The position numbers were made by a program, and so were the translations under genes. Source: Brachionus koreanus (Eukaryota; Rotifera; Eurotatoria; Ploima; Brachionidae). Taken from it: a stretch of 33,157 nucleotides of DNA. Positions 7,904 to 17,400 of the stretch are shown one piece after another (position 1 is the stretch's first letter; each line of letters opens with the position of its first letter). Location: assembly GCA_016987375.1 (NCBI GenBank), contig PJRA01000412.1, positions 1,341,830 to 1,374,986 of the forward strand, given 5' to 3'. Below the pieces are notes generated by a model that worked only from the letters and a program-made list of their open reading frames with translations, was not told the DNA's origin and searched no databases.

Positions 7904-10567
7904 TTTTATTGCTTTATCTGAGTATCTAAAATATTTCAAAATTTTCTTTATTTTAAACTAAATGAAAATAAATGTGATTTTATATACATGTAGTTGAAAT
8001 TTAAAAAAAATAAAATTAAAATTTTGCTAGGTAACAGTCAGTTTCTTTAACCTTGTTTATTTATATTAATAAATTTTATTTGAAATGATTATAATTAATT
8101 CCGAACGTGAAATCAGGAGTCATAAAAAAATCATAATTTTTATAGATCTATCAGAATAGTCTAATCAAAGAATTTATGCATTGACAATTTCTCAAAATAC
8201 TGTGAAAAAATAAGGTAGCGAAACTAGAAGAGAGTGCAGTTAGCAAAAAAAAGTTTACAAATATTCAGATCAAAATTTAAAATCTTTAATGTTATTGTTG
8301 TTTGATGCAAAGCAAGAAGTCGAAAAATTTTAATCATTTTTATTCTAAAATATAGATTTACTAAAATAAAATTAAATATTTTTTATTTCCTCAACATAAA
8401 TCGGCTTGATTTACTAAATAGATTATATGATTTATTATTAAAAAACACTATTAAAACTAAAATATGATTCATTTTGAACTATTAAATCTAAATGAATGTA
8501 ACGAAAGTCAACAGGCATGTATTCATTCAATAGCAAACCTTTATTGGTGCCAGCTGTACCAACAACCACATTTAATGGAATTGTATGTTCTTCTCTTGCA
8601 TGATCTTTCCTACCAAAAGCTAACTCTTGTCAATTTTGTAAAATTTCATATCACTCTTCAAGAGTCTTATTCACAAGGGTATCTATTGGTGTATTTATAA
8701 ACAATTTGGATTTGTTCTTTGTACTTAACTTCCCATATGTAGAATATCGTGATCCAATTAGCAAAATATTTTCATCTCATAATTGATCAATTGATTTTCT
8801 GATGTCAAGAGAAAGTTTGGAATCTAAATTAAATTTAATTTCTTAATTTCTTCAAATTCGGAATAGATTAATAATATTGAAGGAATAATTTGTTAATATT
8901 TATATTTAGCCTCTATTATGAACTTTTAATTAAAAATTTTCAAACATGAGGGCTGAAAAGAGGACATATGCCACTCCAAACTGCCCGTAGTAAAAACTCA
9001 TCCAAATATAAAGTATTTTTCAAATATATAAATAAATAATTGAAGGAATAAATGTGGTAAAAATTTCTTATATTATCTAAAAAAGCATAGATATTATTTT
9101 TTTTCTTAAATGAATAAACAGTATATTTTTTTAGCTTTGCACGATATTTTAAGTTGTAATTAAAGTCTGGAAAACCGTAGTTATCATAAATTAGTTCCTT
9201 GAGATTAAACTGATTTGTCACATAAACCGATCCTCTAGTTTCTCAATGAGCTCTAATAATCAAAATTAATTTTGACTTTTTCCATAAATGCTTGTTTACA
9301 GCTGAAGAAATTGCACTTCTTAGGAATTTCAATTTCTTCAGAAGAAGAAATTGAAATTGCTCTTCTAGGTTGATGCACTTCTTATCTATGGCATCACTAT
9401 TTTTATCAAAATTTTTAAAAATTATTTTTCATCTTGGAAAAAGCAGCTAATAACAACTTAATTTAATATTTTATTTGATACATATTTTTCATTTTGATTT
9501 TTTTTAATTCTAACTAGTTTATTTTAACTAAGGTTTAAAAAAAAAAGTAAAAATTTATATTAATTATTGAACACATTATAAATGTGTCTCTTTGACAAAA
9601 AGGAAATAAGAAATATTTGTAGTAATTAATTGTTAATATTTTCATTAAGTAATTATTTTTTCATTTTTCATTATATTTAAACCAAATTAGTAATTTTTCA
9701 AAATAAATGAAAAACTAAATTCAATATTTTTGTGATTAAATTTTCTATTTTAATTAGTTTATTCACTCATTTAACTTTTAGAGACACAAGCCGACCAAAA
9801 ATTGGGTGAACAAATACCATCTCGTCGATAATGTTCTTTGTGTGTTTCAGGTCTTATTTCAGCACTAAAGTCTAGTTTTTTTATGTATTAAATGAAAACA
9901 TGTTTTTGAGTTATGGGTTGATTAAAAAATTAGATCAAAAATTTTAGACAAATGAGCAAAATTTTTAAAACTTAATATAAAATGCTTTTATTCTTAAGAC
10001 TAGGTATAATCAAACAGCTAAAATACCTTTTATTTCAATTATTCAAGATTTGGAAACTTTTTAAATTACATGAAAAAGTGTTCCAAAAAAATCAAAATGC
10101 ACATAAAAAAGATTATTAAAACGTGTTGAATAGAAAAAATTACCAATTTTATTGTTCCTTTACAGTAAAATTAAAATTAGAACTTAAATTTTTAAATTCT
10201 AAAAAGTATATATTTTTTTCAATTTAAATTGTAATACGATTTAAAAATTCTAAATTTTATCTTTTAAGCACTTTTATAGCTTTGATGAATAAATTATTTT
10301 TCCAAGTGCTCAATTTTCGATTATCAATTTCTGATTATCAAAACAAAATAAATTTTTTATCTACTTTAGTATTAATTTTAAAATTAAAAATTCCAAATTA
10401 TTTTTATTGTCAACATATATATTAATAAAAATAAAAAAATCCTTATAAATAGTCAAATCTAAAGCAAATATAGCCAGGTACTCTTATCAGTAGATGATTC
10501 ATTTGAATTTAAGTATTTGAAACAAATATAACATAAAACAGATAAAAAAAATTTGAAATTCATTTTA
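7904..10567. other. Intergenic region with a few coding-like islands, no gene assigned
   Basis: Mostly AT-rich filler. Three less AT-biased islands stand out. At about 8480-8700 both strands are open; the minus strand reads ELAFGRKDHAREEHT and VVVGTAGTNKGLLLNEY. At about 8940-9240 (minus) there is a frame with NQFNLKELIYDNYGFPDF. At about 9780-9890 (minus) there is a frame with IRPETHKEHYRRDGIC ending at a stop. They could be decayed exons of one or more minus-strand genes, but frames are interrupted and no family was recognised. Confidence 0.35.
9325..9358. repeat. Perfect 15-bp hairpin
   Basis: The arms aatttcaatttcttc (9325-9339) and gaagaaattgaaatt (9344-9358) are exact inverted copies with a four-base loop. 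Related ttgcacttctta/gatgcacttctta words flank it, so it may be the core of a small foldback repeat. Confidence 0.6.
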
Positions 10568-10575
10568 GGTTAAGT

Positions 10576-11229
10576 ATGTTAGAATTTCGAAAAAGTACAT
10601 TTATCATTCTTGGCGGCATCGCACTATGTATCATATCTTTTTCACTTTTTATGACCCTAAATTTCACAGTCATCCAAAGTTATAATGACGAGAGTAACTT
10701 TAAGAAAACTACTTGTACAGTGCGAGAGGTCGAAACACAGCAAATGAATAACAAAGAAGATTGGTACAAGTGTCCATGGAAATGTACTATTAATCACACA
10801 CCAGATGGCCTAAAAACATTCTGTGAATTGAGCGAGTTTCCTTGTTTAAGAATAGTTGTAGATGTATCGACCAAAAATGGACTCAAGAGTGCTATTTTAC
10901 ATGAAAGCCCTGAAAAATATAACAAATATCCAGACTGCTCTACTTATTATTGTGATATGGACTCTGTGGTCAATGAAAAAGATGTCAATCGCTTTCGTAG
11001 ACAATATGGAAACATTGGAGATACATACTCGTGCTATTTTAATGCTGATTTATTAGATTCGGATTATTACTATGACGATGGTCAAGAGCATGCACTTTTA
11101 AGATTAACATATAGTACAGCTTCATATGTTAATAGTTTAATTTGGCCTAGCTTATGTGCTTTAGCTGGTATTGCAGTTATTATATATGGAATTTATTACA
11201 GGTATAACTCTAGAAAATCGCCATATTAA
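10576..11229 (+). CDS. BK-type calcium-activated K+ channel beta-subunit-like protein
   Basis: A single open exon of 217 aa. TM1 is at about residues 8-31 (IILGGIALCIISFSLFMTL), then a ~150-residue extracellular loop rich in Cys (CTV, YKCPWKC, FPCLRIVVDVS, PDCSTYYC, YSCYF), then TM2 at about 187-209 beginning SLIWPSLCALAGIAVI, with a short cytosolic tail. This two-TM arrangement, the PCLxVxVxxS-like motif, the later C-x4-C pair, the SCYF and the WPSL entry into TM2 match the KCNMB family, whose members modulate Slo1 gating. NHT and DVST are candidate glycosylation sites. The ATG at 10576 lies seven bases after a T-rich AG that could be a splice acceptor. Similarity is moderate, so the role of Slo partner is inferred. 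A lineage-specific two-TM glycoprotein is the alternative. Confidence 0.72.
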   Translation: MLEFRKSTFIILGGIALCIISFSLFMTLNFTVIQSYNDESNFKKTTCTVREVETQQMNNKEDWYKCPWKCTINHTPDGLKTFCELSEFPCLRIVVDVSTKNGLKSAILHESPEKYNKYPDCSTYYCDMDSVVNEKDVNRFRRQYGNIGDTYSCYFNADLLDSDYYYDDGQEHALLRLTYSTASYVNSLIWPSLCALAGIAVIIYGIYYRYNSRKSPY

Positions 11230-11427
11230 TTTTTTTTTAATTTATCTCATCCTTGATTATTAATTACAATAAAATTTAAATAGAATTGTTTCAAAAATTT
11301 TTTTTTAAAATTAATTTTATAAATCATTTAAATTTAAAAAAGGTTGAATATATTGAAGCCGAATCATACATTAAGAAAAAAAAAGCGTGAATAAATTTAA
11401 TTTAAATTTTAAATTGAATCTTTAAAT

Positions 11428-12472
11428 CTATCTTCTTGATGATTTGCTTGTTTTACTTGAGCCTTTTGGTACTCTGATTCTAATCGGCTCATCTCTGGCG
11501 TTGACAATTGAGCCTTGGTTATACACTAACTGTTGAGCTTCAGATCGACGAGATTCTGATTTAGAACTTACATGCTTTGAAGAATAACGATCTCTATGAT
11601 TCTCTTCTCGTCGAGAACTTTTCTCTGAATGACGAGTAGAATGAGCCGGAGCTGATCTTTCTTTAAAGTGTTCCTGCTGTTGTATTTGGGATGCTCTATG
11701 GGTTTGTTGAGCAGGTGGCTGTGATGGAGCAGACTGATTAAGAGTAGCTGATGCTTTCAGAGTAGCAAACGCTAATTCAGGATTAATAAGCCTTAGATCT
11801 AAGTATAGCTTTTCAATCAAAGCTTGTTGTTCTGGTGTTACAGACTTTTTCTGGGCTCTAATTGTTAACTGTTCAACTAATTGTCTGTGAATTTCTTTTT
11901 CTAAGGCGATTTTAGTCTCTTGAAGCTGTTTCGAAAATTGTAGCTCTGAATTTTTCGTATTTTGTGCAGTCATTTGAGCTTGTTTCAAAGCCTCTTGATG
12001 ATATCGTTCACTATTACCATCATCTTTAAGTAAATTGCTCTGTACAACTGGAAGTTTTGGCTGCAAATTCTGACGACTTCCGCTACCTCTGGCAATTACT
12101 TGATTATCGTATTGAGCTTTTTTGTTCCAGCCATCATATCTTACATCAGGTGGCAAGTCCTCAATTTTCTTTGTTTTTTTTTTTTAATTTAATTAAATAA
12201 TATGTAAATTTGAGTTTAAAGTAATTGTAATTACCACAGTTCGTTCACCATCTAGACTTTGAAGTATTTTTTGCACTGCTGGATCTTGGATAACATCGGC
12301 ATTTGGATCAATCAAGGTGATTACTTCACCTGCAACGTTTAGATCTTGAACCATTGGTCTAATATTTTAAATTTAGAATTAATTTTCTAAAATAAATTTT
12401 TTTTAAATACATGTCTTTTTCTGGTGGTGGTTTGTAGACTTTATATCCAAATATATCGTTAAAATCAGACAT
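11428..12472 (-). CDS. Unrecognised 308-aa protein, coiled coil and basic Ser/Arg-rich tail, three exons
   Basis: Minus-strand exons 12472-12411, 12358-12235 and 12168-11428 join in phase. The start MSDFNDIFGYKVYKPPPEKD is followed by VQDLNVAGEVITLIDPNADV and DPAVQKILQSLDGERTV, then KIEDLPPDVRYDGWNKKAQY. These blocks have low redundancy and look conserved, but I cannot assign a family. Residues about 110-180 form a charged Gln/Glu/Lys-rich, probably coiled-coil segment (QLQETKIALEKEIHRQLVEQ). The tail is low-complexity, rich in Ser, Arg, His and Gln (RHSEKSSRREENHRDRYSSK), as in splicing or chromatin proteins, ending SKTSKSSRR. A nuclear RNA-linked role is only an inference. Introns of 52 and 66 bp are typical of the window. 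Confidence 0.8.
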
Positions 12473-13652
12473 CTAACCAGTCCAAAAAAAAACAAAAATA
12501 AAATTAGATTTTTTTTGAGAGTATTTTTTAGACTTAAATATTGGGCGAAATTTAAGAAAATTAAAATATTAAAATAAATGACCTTGTGATAAAAACAAGT
12601 TAAATAAATATATATATATAATTTTTTTTTCTATTTTAATAATAAAAATAATAATAAAACGCCATTAGAAATAGAAAGTGGACACCTTTTTGGTGTCAAA
12701 AATTTTTTTGATGATTTTAATCACATAAGAGAGACAGAGAGAAGAAAACATATTTTCAATTAAGCTAAAAAAAAATTGATGAGCAGACATTAAATTTATG
12801 AAATTCATGCCTCACTGGTTTAATCATTAGACTTTAAATTAGAATGGATTCGTAGTTATAAGAGCCCGACCAATCTAGTTATTAACATTCAGTCTAATAA
12901 CAATTTGCTGCTCATTAAAGCGACTAGACAATTCTGTCATGAATACTAAATAATTAGATCGTGAAGATTTTCAATGTTGACCACTCTTTTTGGTCGATCG
13001 AGACAACAAAAAAAAATTCAATTCTTAGAGTAATTAAAAGTAAATCTACTTCTTTTAAAGGCATTTTTATAACAAAACAATATGTTTATTCGAATCCATA
13101 TCATAAAAGAAATATTCCAAGAATTTGTGTTAATTAGTTATATAATTATTTATTGCAAGGTTTATATCATATTCTAGTAATTAGATGGAAAATTAAATTT
13201 CCAGAAAAAATACACTAAACGTCAATCTATTTGCCAAAACATGATTGTCAACGTACGGGTTCGTGCGGAAATAAGACAAAACAGATGGACCAAAAAAAAT
13301 AGATTTTTAAATTTATTTTATTTAAAATATTTTTCATTATTTTGAATAATTTAATACCAAATGAATTAAAAATAATTAAAATAGTTTCATTTTCTTTCCT
13401 TGAGTTTATTTTGTTTAGTTTTTATTATTGACGTTGAATGAAAAATAAAATTCAAAAAAAAAAAAAAAGAAACGAAAAAAAACTAACCTCTAACAAAAAT
13501 ATTCGAAATTTAAACATTTAAATTAATTAGAAAATTTAAAGCTCCATAAATTAGACAATAAATTTTGAGTTTCTACGAATCGAATATTTCAACAAAAAAG
13601 AAGACTGTTTCAAATGGAATGATCATTCAATCGAAAGTATTCAAATAATATT
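12473..13652. other. Intergenic, mostly featureless
   Basis: This stretch separates the heads-out unknown gene from the 3' end of the kinesin gene. It holds homopolymer runs, a small gtggacacc/ggtgtc hairpin near 12680-12700 and a tRNA-like segment near 12807-12872. No ORF with protein character was found. Confidence 0.5.
12807..12872 (+). other. Possible tRNA-derived (SINE-like) segment
   Basis: tgcctcactggtttaa (from 12808) resembles a polymerase III A box and tggattcgtag (12845-12855) resembles a B box about 35 bases later, with an anticodon-arm-like ttagactttaaatta between them. The acceptor stem does not pair convincingly, so this is not a functional tRNA call. Confidence 0.25.
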
Positions 13653-13658
13653 TTTATT
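13653..13658 (-). terminator. Candidate poly(A) signal of the kinesin gene
   Basis: AATAAA on the minus strand, about 37 bases after the kinesin stop codon at 13695-13697. The position is right for 3'-end processing; AT-rich composition limits the weight. Confidence 0.45.
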
Positions 13659-13694
13659 TAGCACAAAAAAATTTACAATATTATAAAAATTTTT

Positions 13695-14467
13695 TCAAAT
13701 GTCTCTATTTCTTACAAGAGTTAATTTGTCGTGTCTAACGAATACTCCTTTATTCTTTGGGCACATAAAGTATCTAACATCGTTAACTGAACCATCGTTT
13801 ATTCCAACTGTATCCTCAAGCTCCACTCCGATCCATATGCCATTACCAAACTTTGTCTTGCCAATAAATTTAATCTGACCACGTTTATTCATTACAGTTT
13901 TAGTTGTGACGATTACATGAGCATCTTGTTTGACCCATTCAGGTAAATTATCTATGCTAAAATTTGTTGATGCTTTTGACTTTGTGGTCTGTGAATTTGT
14001 TGAATTTAGGCTTAGCATTGACCCATCATTATTAGAATTTGAATCTAAATTGGTCACACAAGAGTTGTTTTTAAAATCAATACACTCCGCATGTTGCTTT
14101 TCTGAGCTTTTGTCTTTAGATTGGATTTGTTCTTGAAGAAAATTGAGTGAAAATGAAGAATTAGATTTTTTCTCTTCTTCATTTTTATTTGCTTCTATTT
14201 CATCAAAAATTTTCGAACCAAGGGCTAAATTTTGCTCATTTTGCTGACCTTTTGAGTTTATTTCTTCTTTTTTTAAGCTCCCGAACATTTCAAATACCAA
14301 GTTGTTGTCGGCGTTTTTGCGCCTTGGAATATTTTCCTCATCAGCTGTTTGAGAAAAATCTAATTCGTCAATTGTTGATTTTTTTTTCGTTGATTCTTGC
14401 GTATTGCCTGCAGGTTGAACATTTCTATCGTTTAGTACATTAGCTGGTTTTAAATTATTTAAATGAG
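13695..14467 (-). CDS. Kinesin exon 14: CAP-Gly domain and 3' end
   Basis: Part of the kinesin gene. After a low-complexity linker rich in Ser, Asn, Lys and Glu, the last ~80 residues form a CAP-Gly domain: [52 protein letters not shown], ending at TAA. CAP-Gly domains bind EEY/F tails of tubulin and EB/CLIP proteins through a GKNDG groove; here Lys is replaced by Ile (GINDG, about residues 1734-1738). The acceptor is a T-rich tag at 14468-14470. The frame remains open upstream of it into the intron, so the in-frame Met codons there are not taken as the start. Confidence 0.88.
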
Positions 14468-17400
14468 CTAAAAAATAATCAATCATTAATTTTAATAAAT
14501 CAATTAAAGACAATTCACATTTTATTAAAATTTAAAAGTAGTTTAATAAAATACAAAAATTAAATTATTTTTTTTTAAAAATAAAATTTAAGGATCTTAA
14601 TTTTTCTTTGTTTTCTATAAATTAAAAAAAATTGAAAAATTACGTCTTATAATTCTGATCTATTATCTTCTTTTTTATTTTCAATTTTATTTAAATTTTC
14701 AGATCGTAATTATTAAATTATTAGATTAAAAATTTAAAAAATCAAAATGTTCAGAATTTAAAAAGATATCATTAAATAATTTGCAAACTACCGTTTGTGC
14801 TTTTAAATAAATATTGAAGTATTAATTTAAAAATATTTTTCCCTCAATTAAAATAAAATTGGAAACAAATCTCCATTTTAGAATCTTTATCTATCTCATT
14901 CACTTATTTCATACGACTTTTAATAGACCATGAAAAAATAATTGATCAAGAAAAAGCCCATAATAACCATAATCCATTATTATTTTTTTTTAATTTTGGA
15001 TTCTTGACCTTCTATTTAAAATTTGAACTAAATAATCTTTATTTTGGATTATTAATTTTAACTTAATATATCAAATTTGGGGAGATTTTTTAGTAAAATA
15101 AACTTTAAATATCAACAAAACATGCATCATCTAATGAACATGATTTACCTGATTTAAATTTTGGCTTTTCATCTTTTACGCAATTCAATGAGTGAATGAC
15201 CGGTTTTGTTTTATTTAAGTGTACATGCTCGATTTGTTTTTTTGGTCGCTTTTCTTCAGGTGTAGATTTGTTCTGATAAAGACTCAAATTTTTTATGCTC
15301 CCAAAGCTCTAAAAAAATTATCAAAAATAGCTTAAATTAAATTTATATTCTAATAAAAATAATTTAAAAAAGGTAGATATATTTAAATTTAATTAAAATT
15401 TAAAAAAGAGTTTTGAATGAAAAAGGAAAATACAATAATATTTTATTAAGAAGAAAAAATTTATTTATTTATTTCAGTTAACGCCTANNNNNNNNNNNNN
15501 NNNNNNNNNNNNNNNNNNNNNNNNNNNNNNNNNNNNNNNNNNNNNNNNNNNNNNGTTAAATTTTGACAGATCTCGGTAATTTATACTTGACAAAGATTTT
15601 ACAAAGAATCTATGCACCATAGTTAAAAAATAAGACCAAATATTCGGCTTTTGATGTCACGTTAAAAATTAGATTGAAATTAAAATTAAAGTAGAAAAAA
15701 TTCAAATTTTCAGCTATTTAAACATCACTATTGCAAAATTTAAGAATCTTAAAAATACATTAAAATCATTTTAAAAAGTGCAAGCTTTGATACTTGTACT
15801 ATTTAAAAACATGAAATTGATTAAAAAACTCATTCACTTAAACATTGGACTAAAATGCAATATCCCTGATAAGAAAGAATATTAATTTTCTGTAAAAATA
15901 AATAGTTTTTTATTGCAAAAAAAGACAAAATTAGACTCGTTGCTAAAGCATACATTTGAATTTGACAGATCTTTTTTTTTTAACATTAAGATTTAGTCTT
16001 CTAAAACCTGATTAAAACTAAATATTCAAATCATAATGAGACTTACACGGGGCAAATTTTACAAAATAATTTTATTTTTTATTATTCTTTTGCTACTGAC
16101 CATATACATAACAAATTGTAAGTATATCTCAGTATTTGTAGTTGAATTATTTAATTTCTAAAATTAATTTTCTTACAAGTAAATCTAACTTTATACGAGA
16201 CTGAAGAAAAGTATGAAAATTTACATAAAAAATTTGAATCCCTACACTCTTTTTTTAACAAGTTTTATAATATCTCTTATCCTATAAATTACTTTCTAAA
16301 ATTCTATGATCAATACGACAAATTACCTATCATTTACATAATCACTCCAACGAATAATCGAGTAGAAACTCAACTGGCCGACTTGACCAGGGTTCGTAAC
16401 ACACTATGGTTGATCCCTAAAATCGTTTGGATTTTAATAGAAGATTCATCATTAAAAACAAGAAAAATAAGCAGTTTTCTAAACGATTCAAAATTAAAGT
16501 TTGTTCATCTCTGTGAGGAAACACCGAAAGATATGAGGATACAGTCATCGGAAAAATCATGGAGCAAGCCACGGGGAGTTTGGCAGCGAAACAAAGGAAT
16601 TCAATGGTTGAGAGAGAATGCAGATTGGCTCGATCATAATGGAGTAGTTTTTTTTGCAGATGATGATAACACATATGATATAAGATTATTTGAAGAAATG
16701 AGATACACAAAAACAGTGTCAGTTTGGCCAGTTGCATTTGTCGGAGAACTGATGTATGAAAGGCCAATATGTAAAAATAACAAAGTAATCGGTTGGTTCA
16801 GATCATGGGGTGACAAAAGGCCATTTCCAATGGATATGGCTGGATTTGCAGTCAATCTAAAATTACTGCTTGCACATCCATCAGCTAGCTTTTCAAATCT
16901 TGTTCAAAGAGGAATGCAAGAGTCGCATTTACTGTCTCATTTGGTAAGCATCAATGAATTAGAACCGAAAGCAGAAAATTGTACAAAAGTAAGCATTATT
17001 TTTTATTTGACTTTTAGATTATTTCTGTTCAATTTTAGATTTTTGTATGGCACACAAATACCAAGAAAATACTGAGATTTGGTGAAAAAAGATTAAAACA
17101 ATTCAATTTAAGCTATGACAAATATATTCTCAGTCAAGTTTAAAAATTTAAATTCTCAATTTTTTTAATAAAAAAATTTTCTTTAATTTTCTTATATTGG
17201 GATTTGATTACACTAACAAATTATTAATTTAAGAATTCAACTTTTAAAAAAAAATAAAACATAAGAAATTCTTAAGATTCTTTTATTTGCTAAAAGAGAT
17301 TCAGATATTCTTCTCTATAAGTTTTCCTAAAATTTTATGTAGTTAAATTAGACAATATTTAAAAATAAATGGACATAAAATTCTAAATAACACATTTTAG

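Noticed and set aside
8464..8700. Plus-strand 78-aa open frame
   Set aside because: The minus strand of the same stretch looks at least as coding-like, and neither matches a family. It is left as an unassigned island.
10862..11056. 64-aa open frame inside the BK-beta-like gene
   Set aside because: It is an alternative frame of the longer 217-aa ORF with the two-TM architecture.
13930..14443. Plus-strand open frames opposite the last kinesin exon
   Set aside because: They are antisense to the CAP-Gly exon and its linker, with no independent support.
16417..16855. Two minus-strand open frames in the GT43 region
   Set aside because: They are shadows of GT43 exon 2, whose plus-strand frame carries the DDD motif and all family landmarks.
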